The position numbers and the translations under genes are program-made. Shown here piece after piece: positions 42,200 through 51,704 of a DNA stretch of 64,000 nt (positions are counted from its first letter, which is position 1; each line of letters opens with the position of its first letter). This stretch comes from Thalassotalea sp. PS06 (GTDB lineage: Bacteria > Pseudomonadota > Gammaproteobacteria > Enterobacterales > Alteromonadaceae). Location: NCBI RefSeq assembly GCF_007197775.1, contig NZ_CP041638.1, positions 1,860,001 through 1,924,000 of the forward strand, given 5' to 3'. Under the pieces are notes generated by a model. The model saw nothing but the letters and a program-made list of their open reading frames with translations, ran no database searches and was not told where the DNA came from.

Positions 42200-42574
42200 G
42201 TGACCACTTTTGCCATAGTTGTTAGCACCGCGCCAACGGATAACAGAACCCTCACTGCATTAAAATTTGCACAATCTTTGATTGCTCAAGGGCACATCAT
42301 TGATGGCGTTTTCTTCTATCAACATGGCGTGATTAACGCCAATGTATACCTACAGACGCCCTCTGACGAGATTAATCACTTAACGGCCTGGGACAAGTTC
42401 CATGCTGATACTCAAACGCCAATGCATTTGTGTATCACTGCTGCAGAACGACGAGGTCTTACCGACTCGAATGCGCCCGGCTTCTCCCATAATATTGCCA
42501 GGCATTTTACCATTTCCGGCTTAGGTGAATTAGTTGTTCTCACCAACAAGGCCGATAAGGTAATTCAATTATGA
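42200..42574 (+). CDS. tusD: TusD, sulfurtransferase subunit
   Basis: 124 residues, DsrE family. The active cysteine lies in MHLCITAAERRGL (near residue 79), where TusD receives persulfide from TusA before passing it to TusE, in the pathway of 2-thiouridine at tRNA position 34. The start is GTG with GGGAAGA upstream. It overlaps tusC by 4 bp (ATGA). Confidence 0.92.
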   Translation: MTTFAIVVSTAPTDNRTLTALKFAQSLIAQGHIIDGVFFYQHGVINANVYLQTPSDEINHLTAWDKFHADTQTPMHLCITAAERRGLTDSNAPGFSHNIARHFTISGLGELVVLTNKADKVIQL

Positions 42575-42936
42575 TAAACAACAATCGAATTGCTATCGTC
42601 AACACGGCAACCACATTTGATGATTTTAAGGCCAAAGAGGCGCTGGATTTAGCATTGATTTTTGCAAGTTACGAGATGCCAGTGGCACTTTTTTTCATGG
42701 CCGACGGTGTGTTTCAGACAACGGCCAACCAAAACCCTGAGCTGATTGGCAACAAAGATTTCATTGCTACCTTTAAAGCATTGGGTTTTTATGACATCGA
42801 CGACATTTTTATTTGCCAGCAAGATATGCAACAAAGGCAAATAAGTGGCGATCTGGCTGTTAACGATCCGCAAATATTACCGCGTAATGATTTTAATCGC
42901 GCTCTTAACGAATACGACCTGATTTTGACATTTTAA
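42571..42936 (+). CDS. tusC: TusC, sulfur-relay subunit
   Basis: 121 residues, DsrF-like. Typical features are AKEALDLALIFASYEMPVAL, FFMADGVFQ and ALGFYDIDDIFICQQD. It forms the TusBCD heterohexamer and has no essential catalytic cysteine in E. coli. Overlaps tusD by 4 bp and is 5 bp from tusB. Confidence 0.92.
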   Translation: MINNNRIAIVNTATTFDDFKAKEALDLALIFASYEMPVALFFMADGVFQTTANQNPELIGNKDFIATFKALGFYDIDDIFICQQDMQQRQISGDLAVNDPQILPRNDFNRALNEYDLILTF

Positions 42937-42941
42937 CTATC

Positions 42942-43229
42942 ATGGCAAATTTACACATTATAAGAAGCTCTGGGTTTACCCATGGAAAACTGCAACAGTG
43001 CCTGGCAACGGTTATCGACGATGATGCGATCCTATTAATAGACGATGGCGTTTATAACCTAAACCATCCTGAACTTTTAAAAGTTATTGGTTCCCGTCCA
43101 TTATTTGCGCTTGAAGAACATGTAATCGCTCGTGGTTTAACCCCGTCTCGTTCAGAAGTTAAATATTGTGATTACAATAAATTCGTTGCTTTAACATTAG
43201 ATGCAGACAAGGTAATAACATGGCAATAG
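42942..43229 (+). CDS. tusB: TusB, sulfur-relay subunit
   Basis: 95 residues, DsrH-like, with [14 protein letters not shown] and [13 protein letters not shown]. Third subunit of TusBCD. It overlaps the tusE start by 10 bp, so tusD-C-B-E form a single operon. Confidence 0.9.
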   Translation: MANLHIIRSSGFTHGKLQQCLATVIDDDAILLIDDGVYNLNHPELLKVIGSRPLFALEEHVIARGLTPSRSEVKYCDYNKFVALTLDADKVITWQ

Positions 43230-43552
43230 AGTTTAATGGCAAAGAGTTAAAAACGGATAAAGAAGGTTATTTGTTGAATGTTGATGACTGGCAGCCTGAA
43301 TTAGCATCAATAATAGCAGCACAGGAAAATATAACCCTTAGCGATGATCATTGGGAAGTCGTTAACTTTGTTCGCAATTTTTATCTGCAATATAAAACAT
43401 CTCCGGCGATTCGGGCCTTAATAAAAGCCTTGAAAACAGAATTCCCCGAAGAAAAAGCGAATAGTCGTTACCTTTACCGGCTATTCCCAAAAGGTCCGGC
43501 TAAACAAGCAACAAAAATTGCCGGCTTGCCAAAACCTGCCCGCTGTATTTAA
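43220..43552 (+). CDS. tusE: TusE, sulfur carrier (DsrC family)
   Basis: 110 residues. [20 protein letters not shown] and [15 protein letters not shown] are standard, and the penultimate residue is the conserved carrier cysteine (KPARCI). It takes sulfur from TusD and hands it to MnmA for thiolation of tRNA wobble uridine. No dissimilatory sulfite reductase genes are near, so it is the tRNA-type relay. Confidence 0.93.
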   Translation: MAIEFNGKELKTDKEGYLLNVDDWQPELASIIAAQENITLSDDHWEVVNFVRNFYLQYKTSPAIRALIKALKTEFPEEKANSRYLYRLFPKGPAKQATKIAGLPKPARCI

Positions 43553-43642
43553 AACTTACAATTTTGTCCTTTGATAATTTGTTAATCTTTTGTGAACTCG
43601 TTAGAATCAGTCCAATAGCCTCTTCAACTCAGGTATTTTTTT

Positions 43643-44110
43643 ATGAATAAATCCATAACGATAAACGGTAAATCGGTAGAAATCGATGTCGATGAGAATA
43701 TGCCATTACTGTGGTTTTTACGGGATCGCCTTGAATATACCGGAACAAAATTTGGATGCGGAAGCGGAATGTGCGGCGCTTGTACCGTTCACTTAAATGG
43801 CCAGGCGATTCGCTCTTGCGTAACTCCGGTTGGATCCTTAGCCAATCAGGAAATCACTACCATCGAAGGTTTGTCAGAAGATGGCGATCATCCTTTACAA
43901 AAAGCCTGGCTGGATAACCGCGTACCACAATGTGGATACTGTCAGGCCGGACAAATTATGAACGCAGCGGGTCTTTTAAATTCAAATCAGTCACCTAGCG
44001 ATCAAGAGATTGAAAACGCCATGCAAGGCAATATCTGTCGCTGCGGAACCTACCAACGTATCAAACAAGCCATTCGTGATGCCGCGGATGAGTTAGCTAA
44101 GGAGGTATAA
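43643..44110 (+). CDS. Isoquinoline 1-oxidoreductase-type [2Fe-2S] subunit
   Basis: 155 residues with two [2Fe-2S] clusters: plant-type [13 protein letters not shown] (45-57 region), and the alpha-helical cluster [10 protein letters not shown] with [12 protein letters not shown]. It passes electrons from the molybdenum subunit encoded next. Family members oxidise N-heterocycles or aldehydes; the substrate here is unknown. Ends 1 bp before the large subunit. Confidence 0.9.
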   Translation: MNKSITINGKSVEIDVDENMPLLWFLRDRLEYTGTKFGCGSGMCGACTVHLNGQAIRSCVTPVGSLANQEITTIEGLSEDGDHPLQKAWLDNRVPQCGYCQAGQIMNAAGLLNSNQSPSDQEIENAMQGNICRCGTYQRIKQAIRDAADELAKEV

Positions 44111-44111
44111 G

Positions 44112-46286
44112 ATGACTAATATCTCTCGTCGCAACTTTCTAAAATCTGCTGGTGTTGGTACGTCTGGTTTAATGCTTGGGGTTAGCATTCCAGCTACCGC
44201 CCTTGCAAGTGAAAAACCATTCAAACAAGACACCTTCAATCCGAATGCTTTTATCCACCTTACCGAAGATGGCAAAACCACCATTTATTGTGGCCGTTGT
44301 GAAATGGGACAAGGTATCAGTACCGCCCTACCCGCAGCCGTTGCTGATGAAATGGAAGCCGACTGGGGTCAGGTTACGGTACTGCAGGCTGAAGGTAATG
44401 AAGATAAATATGGTCCTCAGGCTACCGGTGGCTCAGCGAGTATCCGGGTGATGTATATCCCGATGCGTGAAGCCGGCGCGAAAGCCAAGTTTATGCTGGA
44501 AGCGGCGGCTGCTAAAACCTGGGATACCGATATCAAAAACTGTTATGCAAAAAAACACTACGTTTATTTGAAAAACAGTGACAAAAAATTGAGCTTTGGA
44601 GAACTGGCCTCTTTAGCTGCCACTATGCCAGCACCGGAAAAACCTAAGCTAAAAGAAAAATCCGAGTATGCCTATATTGGTAAAGACCTGAAACGTCACG
44701 ATCAAGCTGACGTTGTTGTTGGACAACGTACTTACGGTGTCGATACTAAATTTCCGGGGCTAAAATATGCGGCCATCGTCCACTGCCCGGTGCTTGATGG
44801 CAAATTAAAATCTGTAGACAAGTCTGCAGCTTTGGCGATCAAAGGCGTCACGGATGTTGTCGAAATTGAACGTCTCGATATTCCTTACGGATCACTAGGT
44901 GGTGTTGCCGTTGTCGCGGACAACAGCTGGACCGCTCAGCAAGGCGTTAGAGCCCTAAAAGTTGAATGGGAAGCCGGCAAGAATGGCATCTATGACACGA
45001 AAACCTATAAGAAACAGTTAGTTGCGAATGTTGAAAAACCCGCGCAAGTCAATGATGCGCGCGGCGATGTAGCAGCAGCCTTGAAAGCAGCAAAGAACAC
45101 CCATAGCGCAACCTATACCGGTGGTCATTTAAGCCACTCTCCTATGGAACCTAACGCCAGTGTGGTTTGGGTACAGGATGATAGCTGTGAAGTGTGGGCA
45201 TCAACCCAGAGTCCTGCCGATATTCAAAAGGTGTTGGCACAATTTCTTAAGCGTGAACCAAAGGACATCAAAGTTAATGTAATGATGGCAGGTGGCGCGT
45301 TTGGCCGTAAGTTTAAATGTGACTACGTCCACGAAGCTGCAGCAATTTCACAACAAGTGAAAGCACCGGTGCAGCTAATCTGGTCGCGTGAAGAAGATAT
45401 GAGAACCGGTTATTACCACTCTACCAGTGCCCAGCATATTCAAGCCAGTTTTGATGATGAAGGTAATGTGGATGCCTGGCTACAACGGGTAGCTTTCCCA
45501 TCAATTAATTCGTTATTTGATAAGTCAGTTGAACGTGCTCCGAAAGGCGCTACCAAAGATGTATTCAATCATCCGTTTGGTATTAAAAACATGCAGGTTG
45601 AAAGTGGTGAAGCCCCAGCGCATACCCGGATCGGTTGGTATCGTGCCGTATATGCAATCTTCTATGGATTCGCGTTCGCAAGTTTTGCTGATGAGTTAGC
45701 CCATAAAGCCGGTATGGATCCGTTTGAGTTTTTAAATAAACTCTATGACAGCAATACCAATCCGAAACAAGCGGAACAAATTGAGCGTTCTAAAGGCGTG
45801 TTAGCGTTAGCCGCTGAAAAAAGTGGTTACCACCAGCGCGATAAGTTGCCGGAGGGACAAGGTATTGGTCTGGCAGTGCACTACAGCTTTAATAGCTATG
45901 TAGCAATGGCCGTTCATGTAGAAGTTGATGGCGATAACATCAAAGTCCTAAACGTAGACTGTGCCGTGGACTGTGGCCAGATATTAAATACTGATGGTGC
46001 GACTGCACAGATGGAAGGTGCTGTCGTGATGGGTATGTCCCTTTCCATGTACACGGAAATCGTATTTAAAGATGGACAGGTAGTGAATTCCAACTTCCAC
46101 AACTACCCGGTACTTCGCATCAATGAAATGCCAAACGTTCGGGTTCATTTAGTAGATTCTGATAAAGATCCAACAGGATTGGGTGAACCTGGCGTCTCGC
46201 CTTTTCCACCAGCACTAACGAATGCGATATTTGCAGCATCCGGTAAACGTTATCGTGATTTACCAATAAAACCCATGTCGATTTAA
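44112..46286 (+). CDS. Isoquinoline 1-oxidoreductase-type molybdopterin subunit, Tat-exported
   Basis: 724 residues, IorB type of the xanthine dehydrogenase family. A twin-arginine signal is present (SRRNFLKSAGVG, then LMLGVSIPATALAS), so the enzyme is folded in the cytoplasm and exported to the periplasm. Molybdopterin-binding segments include EMGQGISTALPAAVADEM, GGAFGRKF, RIGWYRAVYAIFYGFA and GLGEPGVSPFPPALTNAI (late catalytic Glu). IorAB enzymes hydroxylate N-heterocycles or aldehydes at the envelope; the maturation genes are not in this window. Confidence 0.9.
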   Translation: MTNISRRNFLKSAGVGTSGLMLGVSIPATALASEKPFKQDTFNPNAFIHLTEDGKTTIYCGRCEMGQGISTALPAAVADEMEADWGQVTVLQAEGNEDKYGPQATGGSASIRVMYIPMREAGAKAKFMLEAAAAKTWDTDIKNCYAKKHYVYLKNSDKKLSFGELASLAATMPAPEKPKLKEKSEYAYIGKDLKRHDQADVVVGQRTYGVDTKFPGLKYAAIVHCPVLDGKLKSVDKSAALAIKGVTDVVEIERLDIPYGSLGGVAVVADNSWTAQQGVRALKVEWEAGKNGIYDTKTYKKQLVANVEKPAQVNDARGDVAAALKAAKNTHSATYTGGHLSHSPMEPNASVVWVQDDSCEVWASTQSPADIQKVLAQFLKREPKDIKVNVMMAGGAFGRKFKCDYVHEAAAISQQVKAPVQLIWSREEDMRTGYYHSTSAQHIQASFDDEGNVDAWLQRVAFPSINSLFDKSVERAPKGATKDVFNHPFGIKNMQVESGEAPAHTRIGWYRAVYAIFYGFAFASFADELAHKAGMDPFEFLNKLYDSNTNPKQAEQIERSKGVLALAAEKSGYHQRDKLPEGQGIGLAVHYSFNSYVAMAVHVEVDGDNIKVLNVDCAVDCGQILNTDGATAQMEGAVVMGMSLSMYTEIVFKDGQVVNSNFHNYPVLRINEMPNVRVHLVDSDKDPTGLGEPGVSPFPPALTNAIFAASGKRYRDLPIKPMSI

Positions 46287-46306
46287 TTGACTGGGTATCA
46301 ATCAAT

Positions 46307-46333
46307 AAGGGCGCAAGTAAGCGCCCTTTTTTA
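46307..46333. terminator. Bidirectional terminator between convergent genes
   Basis: AAGGGCGC-AAGTAA-GCGCCCTT with a T-run on the plus strand and an A-rich start serving the minus strand. Between the molybdopterin subunit and the M48 peptidase. Confidence 0.9.
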
Positions 46334-46344
46334 TTACTTTTTGA

Positions 46345-48255
46345 TTATATCGTACCTACTTTGAAATCAGGTGGTAAAGGTACCTGAAGGACATCAGCAA
46401 TTGCCCGAACTAACTCATATTCCTGGATGCTGAATATGCCGTCAATACCGATAACGAACAAACAACCTTTGATAACTTTTTCTTTGTCACCAAAACCAAG
46501 ATGGTTTAATTGCTGCAAGCTAGCACTCGCGGTCTCAAGTGATACCGCATCCGGGGTCAATTCTTTGAGATCAAACAAATCAGAGAACTGTCGTAACTTT
46601 TCCAGGTTTTCCTCGGTTAACCCATGCTCCGTTGCCCCTAACACCAGAGAGAAAATACAATGTACAGCGTCTTCAACCTCCGTGATAGCAAGATATTTTT
46701 TAAAGCCTGTTTTAGGCTGCATATCCTGTAAATGCTGAAACACAACCTGTTGCAACACCCACTCAAAACGCTCAATGTTTTCATCTGCATTTACGAGCTG
46801 GTCTACTAATTCTCTAAATCGCTCTACTTCAATAGCACTAAGTTGTTTTAGTGCCGGATTAAGCAAATCGATCAATGGCAACCGGTAACCCGGGGCTAAT
46901 GCTTCTACTTGTTGACGAAGCGAGAAAACTTTATCAATTAACCGACTAAAGTCACTCTCCTGAATGGCATTAAGCTGCTTATTTAACGTGTCTTGTTGCT
47001 GACTTATGAGTAAACAACAAACAATTGCCACCGCACCAACGGGTTCGTGACTTTCGCGATACAAATCATCACTAAAGCTATTTACAAGTTGATGCGCATA
47101 ATCTAATTGCTGTTCGTTGATATTTCCCGCTTGTGACAACACCGATAAAATCGCTACATCCGCAGGATCAATCGCGTTTGATGAGGAGGATTGACTGCTG
47201 CCTGCTGTTGTCGACGACTCAGCCACCTTACGCATTGGTTTTTTATCCGCATTGGCTTTGTTTAGCAACAAGTGTGGATCAATTCGGGAAATTCGTTCAT
47301 CAAGTGGTGGATGCGTAGCAAAAAGCCTCGAAGCAAAAGAATGCACGCCTGTTGCGAAAAAACCATGGGTATATTCCACGGCGTCCGGTTGTTCTATATA
47401 AGAACCATGAGATGCATTACGGATCTTATAAAGCGCTTCCCCTATTCCCTGCTTGTTTCGAGTAAACTGCACAGCAGATGCGTCTGCAAGATATTCTCGT
47501 TGGCGACTGATAGACGCCTTGATAATATTACCAAAAAAGTGGCCACCATAACCGATAGCAACTAACCCCAGCCCCAAGATCGCAGTTGCGTTACCATTTT
47601 TACTGCTACCGCGTCCGGCATGAAGCAGATAGTATCCGATAAAACCGATCACTAAAATACCATGCAACAAGGCCACCAACTGCAAATTGATACGCATATC
47701 ACCATTTAGGATATGACTAAACTCGTGGGCGATAACACCTTGTAACTGATCTCTATCGAGGGATTCCAACGCTCCGCGGGTGATCCCTATTACAGCATCA
47801 TTACGGTCAAAACCCGCAGCGAAGGCATTAATTCCTGGTTCACTATCAAGGATGTATACCCCGGGCACTGGCGTTCCCGCAGCTATTGCCATTTCTTCAA
47901 CCACGTTAAGCAATCTTTTCTCTAGCGTTGACGCGGTGCTGTGATTAACAACAGAACCACCTAAAGATTCGGCGATTACTTTACCACCTTCGCCAAGGGA
48001 GATTTGCTTATAGGCACTACCGCTAAAAATCACAAAACAAACGATGGCAGATATAAAAGCAAAAGCACGCCAGTCAAACTGAGAGAAAAGGTATTGGGCG
48101 TTAAACTCCATACCTTGCTCGAAATTGATATAACCAAATGCCGCCATTGCCAGAATATTGGTGACTATTACTAAGGTAATCACCGCAGCAGCAAACAGCA
48201 CCACTAATAAACTTGTAGAACGTTTCGCCTGTTCCTGGGCTTGAAAAAAGTCCAT
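46345..48255 (-). CDS. M48-family membrane metallopeptidase with long C-terminal region
   Basis: 636 residues. Two N-terminal hydrophobic segments, then the HtpX/Ste24-like site VIAHEFSHILNGDMRIN (HExxH) and REYLADASAVQFTR, which supplies the third zinc ligand. The C-terminal 300 residues are unlike HtpX: mostly helical, with LLNPALKQLSAIEVERF and a TerB-like end (GFGDKEKVIKGCLFVIGIDG). Such M48-TerB-like proteins occur beside LemA in many marine genomes. It is 12 bp from lemA and probably co-transcribed. Confidence 0.85.
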   Translation of the reverse strand: MDFFQAQEQAKRSTSLLVVLFAAAVITLVIVTNILAMAAFGYINFEQGMEFNAQYLFSQFDWRAFAFISAIVCFVIFSGSAYKQISLGEGGKVIAESLGGSVVNHSTASTLEKRLLNVVEEMAIAAGTPVPGVYILDSEPGINAFAAGFDRNDAVIGITRGALESLDRDQLQGVIAHEFSHILNGDMRINLQLVALLHGILVIGFIGYYLLHAGRGSSKNGNATAILGLGLVAIGYGGHFFGNIIKASISRQREYLADASAVQFTRNKQGIGEALYKIRNASHGSYIEQPDAVEYTHGFFATGVHSFASRLFATHPPLDERISRIDPHLLLNKANADKKPMRKVAESSTTAGSSQSSSSNAIDPADVAILSVLSQAGNINEQQLDYAHQLVNSFSDDLYRESHEPVGAVAIVCCLLISQQQDTLNKQLNAIQESDFSRLIDKVFSLRQQVEALAPGYRLPLIDLLNPALKQLSAIEVERFRELVDQLVNADENIERFEWVLQQVVFQHLQDMQPKTGFKKYLAITEVEDAVHCIFSLVLGATEHGLTEENLEKLRQFSDLFDLKELTPDAVSLETASASLQQLNHLGFGDKEKVIKGCLFVIGIDGIFSIQEYELVRAIADVLQVPLPPDFKVGTI

Positions 48256-48267
48256 TGTAGAAAACGT

Positions 48268-48864
48268 TTAGAAGCTTACTTTAGGCGCCGCCTGAATTTC
48301 AGCACTATCTTCAAACTCAAGTAATGAAGCATCCTGGCTATGCCCAAATGGACCGGCAAAGAAGTTTTGCGGGAACTGCTGCTTGTAGGTGTTGTAACTC
48401 ATCACCTGGTCGTTAAACGCTTGTCTGGCAAAACTAATGCGATTTTCTGTACTTACCAGTTCTTCATTAACCTGCATCATATTCTCATTAGCTTTAAGAT
48501 CTGGATAAGCTTCCATAACAACGTTCAGTTTATCTAAAGCTGAGGTCAACATGGATTCTGCCCCACCTAATGACTGCATGGCGGCAGGGTTACCCGGAGC
48601 CTTCATTGCCGCTTCTAATCCTTTAGCCGCAGCATTACGAGCAGAAATAACGGCTTCTAACGTTTCCCGTTCATGGCTCATGTAGGCTTTAGCGGTTTCA
48701 ACGAGATTAGGGATCAGATCATAACGACGCTTTAACTGCACTTCTATTTGTGCAAACGCATTTTGATAGCGGTTTTTGAGTGCAACCAATTGGTTGAACA
48801 CTGAGATGACGTAAAAGATCAGAGCAGCGATTACTACCCAAAAAACAATTGTGGAGATATCCAT
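48268..48864 (-). CDS. LemA family membrane protein
   Basis: 198 residues. One N-terminal helix ([20 protein letters not shown]), then the LemA coiled domain: [29 protein letters not shown] and [21 protein letters not shown]. Function is unknown across the family, which is often linked to M48 proteases, as here. Confidence 0.92.
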   Translation of the reverse strand: MDISTIVFWVVIAALIFYVISVFNQLVALKNRYQNAFAQIEVQLKRRYDLIPNLVETAKAYMSHERETLEAVISARNAAAKGLEAAMKAPGNPAAMQSLGGAESMLTSALDKLNVVMEAYPDLKANENMMQVNEELVSTENRISFARQAFNDQVMSYNTYKQQFPQNFFAGPFGHSQDASLLEFEDSAEIQAAPKVSF

Positions 48865-48946
48865 ATGAGTTCCTTTCGTTTTTTAATCACAAAAGGAACT
48901 CTAACCTATTGAATACTAATCAGCAATGGCGTTTTATCGGCAATGC

Positions 48947-49606
48947 TTAATCGAGCAGAGCCTTTTTAATTTGCGAAAACTCATCCGCTTGCTGACTTTC
49001 AGGGAAAGCGTTAATGAATAAGTCTATTTGCTCCATGGCTTTCTCTTCATCCTGCTGAAACAAGTATAAAAACACATAACCGCTTTCTACTTCGTGATTT
49101 CGGGCTGGTAAATAGTGTTGTCTCAGGCGCTGCAGGCTTTTTTCAGCATCACCCAGATAGTAACGTCCTGCCGTTAAATAAAAATAGGTAGCAGAAAAAT
49201 TACAGGCGACGGAATCTGGAAATTCCTCAAGACAATCTGTCAGGTACTCGAGGGCATTTTCGCCGCTACCGGGGATCTGCATGTTGTATCCCATTCGATA
49301 CAATTCCGACAGCATATAAAAGGTCTTTTCCTGGCCTAATTGGTCGTGGAATTGTTGCGCGACATCGACAAGTTCCATCCATGAAATCATCACTTCTTCT
49401 CGATGATTTTCATTGCTGAATCTCGGCGGATACATGCCAATTATCGGGTTTAACTGGGTAACCTCTTCATCCAGTTCTTCAAAGGTCAGTGGCTGTTTAA
49501 GGCTTGAATATTGCGTAAGGATGTTACTTGATTCAGGATGATTACCCGGAACCATAGAACAAGAGGTGATACAAAATATCAGGCTTAACAAAACAACAAT
49601 CTTCAT
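48947..49606 (-). CDS. Small TPR-like lipoprotein
   Basis: 219 residues. The start MKIVVLLSLIFCITSC is a lipoprotein signal with Cys at 16. The remainder is helical with TPR-like periodicity (FYMLSELYRMGYNMQIPGSG, FSATYFYLTAGRYYLGDAEK). No family recognised. It lies upstream of lemA-M48 but 82 bp away, and may be separately controlled. Confidence 0.68.
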   Translation of the reverse strand: MKIVVLLSLIFCITSCSMVPGNHPESSNILTQYSSLKQPLTFEELDEEVTQLNPIIGMYPPRFSNENHREEVMISWMELVDVAQQFHDQLGQEKTFYMLSELYRMGYNMQIPGSGENALEYLTDCLEEFPDSVACNFSATYFYLTAGRYYLGDAEKSLQRLRQHYLPARNHEVESGYVFLYLFQQDEEKAMEQIDLFINAFPESQQADEFSQIKKALLD

Positions 49607-50023
49607 TCGGCACTCCTATCGGCGGGGTCAGAGAAAAACCGCCAACAAATAATCAACAAGAGTTTGCAATATCCTGAAGTTATTGAGGTAAGAGTCGTTA
49701 ACCACGACCTTTGATAATTGAGAGAAGATTAAGTTGCGCGTCTTTCGAATGCCTTAATCTAAAATTTATCTTATGAAATCAAGAACTACCACAGCTATAG
49801 ATAATTAGAGAACCACTATCACGTTATGAAAATTCAAAGTATCAAAGATAAAAAACTAAACACGACCGTTATCTTTTATAAAGTTCCATCAAAACATTAA
49901 GCAAGGTGCTTAAATACAACTATAGACAAGGAATCTAACGGTTGAAAATAATTAATGCGAAATTTTTAATGTGGGCAAAGAACGTCTATTTTCGGTGTTC
50001 AAATTTATTAAATATTGAGATAT
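49607..50023. other. Gene-free stretch between the lipoprotein and eda
   Basis: AT-rich and without a convincing reading frame, repeat or hairpin on either strand. It should hold the promoter of the lipoprotein gene, but no near-consensus boxes stand out. Confidence 0.4.
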
Positions 50024-50048
50024 AAAAAAGGAGCCTAACGGCTCCTTT
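50024..50048 (-). terminator. Terminator of the zwf-eda operon
   Basis: On the minus strand AAAAGGAGCC-GTTA-GGCTCCTTTTTTA, 20 bp after the eda stop. Confidence 0.92.
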
Positions 50049-50067
50049 TGCTCAACACAGTTAAGCT

Positions 50068-50721
50068 CTATGCCACATCTACTGCAGCAACAGCCGCTTT
50101 GGTGATCTCTGTGATTTTGTCCCAATCTTTGTTAGCTACCGCGTCTGCAGGAACAAGCCATGAGCCCCCAATACAACTCACATTTTTCAGCGACAGATAA
50201 TTATTCATATTATCTTTATTGATACCGCCCGTTGGACAAAAACGGATATCAGGGAATGGTCCGGCAATCGACTTAATCGACTTGGCACCACCAATGGCTT
50301 CTGCCGGAAAGAACTTAAAGTGGTCTAAACCAGCATCAATCCCCGTCATTAATTCAGAAATTGACGCAATACCCGGAATTAATGGAATTGAGGCTTCACC
50401 GGATGCTTCTAATAGCTCTCTGGTCATACCCGGACTGATAGCAAACTTCGCACCAGCTTCCTGAGCCTGACGTAGGGTTTGCGGATTGGTAACAGTACCT
50501 GCACCTACCATTGCATCTGGTAGTTCATCGGCAATCTTACGAATTACTTGTAATGCATTTTCCGTGCGTAGTGTTACTTCTAATACGCGAATACCACCTG
50601 CCATCAGGGCTTTAGCAATAGGAATTGCATCTTCAACATTTTCAATAACCAATACAGGTACGATAGGCCCCATGGCAAAAATTTCTTGTGGCTTGATTTG
50701 CCAATTACTCGTTACAGACAT
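50068..50721 (-). CDS. eda: KDPG aldolase
   Basis: 217 residues. Class I aldolase with catalytic Glu in [12 protein letters not shown], the Schiff-base lysine in [13 protein letters not shown], and phosphate loop FCPTGGI. It splits 2-keto-3-deoxy-6-phosphogluconate into pyruvate and glyceraldehyde-3-phosphate, the last Entner-Doudoroff step. Overlaps the end of glk by 10 bp; last gene of the operon. Confidence 0.96.
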   Translation of the reverse strand: MSVTSNWQIKPQEIFAMGPIVPVLVIENVEDAIPIAKALMAGGIRVLEVTLRTENALQVIRKIADELPDAMVGAGTVTNPQTLRQAQEAGAKFAISPGMTRELLEASGEASIPLIPGIASISELMTGIDAGLDHFKFFPAEAIGGAKSIKSIAGPFPDIRFCPTGGINKDNMNNYLSLKNVSCIGGSWLVPADAVANKDWDKITEITKAAVAAVDVA

Positions 50722-51701
50722 ACGACCTCATTATTGATTTGTTGTTTAAGAAATGCACTGGCTCCCAAAATCCCTGGTTGTGGCTCAGTAATTACGTAAG
50801 TAGGAATACCCTGATTAAATTCTTCGAATCGGCCTTTTGCTTCAAAACGGGCACGAAATTCGCTTTGAGCAAAAAACTCTAAAAACCTTGGTACGATACC
50901 TCCGGCTATATATACGCCGCCAAATGCACCGGTTGTTAACGCCAGGTTTCCAGCAAAACTACCAAGGGTTTTACAAAATTGATGCATCGCCTGAACGCAC
51001 ACTTCGCACTCGCCGGAAATGCCTTTTGCAGAGATATCTTTGGCGCGATAATTTTCTGCTTTAACGTCATTTATGTCACAAAGCGCCTGATAGATTTGCT
51101 CAATACCTAAGCCCGACAATATTTGTTCAGCCGAGACTCGCGGATATTTATGTTTCAGGAAATTTAGAATGGCGAATTCAGTCTCATCGGTTGGCGCAAA
51201 ATCGACATGTCCGCCCTCTCCGCCAACGCTAATCCACTGTCCTTGGTATGCAAATAAGTTGGCAACACCAAGACCTGTTCCTGGCCCACAAATAGCGATT
51301 GGTTTATGAGGAATAGCTTCGCCGCCACCGATTTTAACTTTTTGCGTATCATCCAGGCTGTTAATGGACATGGCAATCGCTGTGTAGTCATTAATCATAT
51401 AAAGACTATTTAATTGCAGCGATGCCTTTAACTCGGATTGACGAAATTCCCATGGTAAATTCGTCATGCTAATCAGATCGTTATCAACCGGACAGGCAAT
51501 AGCTAAACATGCATTAACCTTGCTGGAGTCAACCTGATGCTGGACAAAATAATCTTCGAGAACCATTTGCAGGCTCGAAAATTCTGCACATTGATATAAA
51601 TGTAGATTCTTAACCGAACCGGTTTCATCGAGCATACCAATACGCAGATTGGTACCTCCGATATCGGCTACGATATTAATTGCTGCGGATTTAAGCGTCA
51701 T
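50712..51701 (-). CDS. glk: Glucokinase
   Basis: 329 residues, E. coli Glk type. ATP motif [14 protein letters not shown] at the start, [20 protein letters not shown], and [12 protein letters not shown] with the sugar-binding [11 protein letters not shown]. It phosphorylates glucose to glucose-6-phosphate, feeding Zwf. Lies 3 bp after edd and overlaps eda. Confidence 0.94.
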   Translation of the reverse strand: MTLKSAAINIVADIGGTNLRIGMLDETGSVKNLHLYQCAEFSSLQMVLEDYFVQHQVDSSKVNACLAIACPVDNDLISMTNLPWEFRQSELKASLQLNSLYMINDYTAIAMSINSLDDTQKVKIGGGEAIPHKPIAICGPGTGLGVANLFAYQGQWISVGGEGGHVDFAPTDETEFAILNFLKHKYPRVSAEQILSGLGIEQIYQALCDINDVKAENYRAKDISAKGISGECEVCVQAMHQFCKTLGSFAGNLALTTGAFGGVYIAGGIVPRFLEFFAQSEFRARFEAKGRFEEFNQGIPTYVITEPQPGILGASAFLKQQINNEVVCL

Positions 51702-51704
51702 AAC

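Noticed and set aside
43220..43552. DsrC of a sulfite-reduction pathway
   Set aside because: Context is tusDCB and no dsrAB or related genes are present, so the tRNA thiolation role fits.
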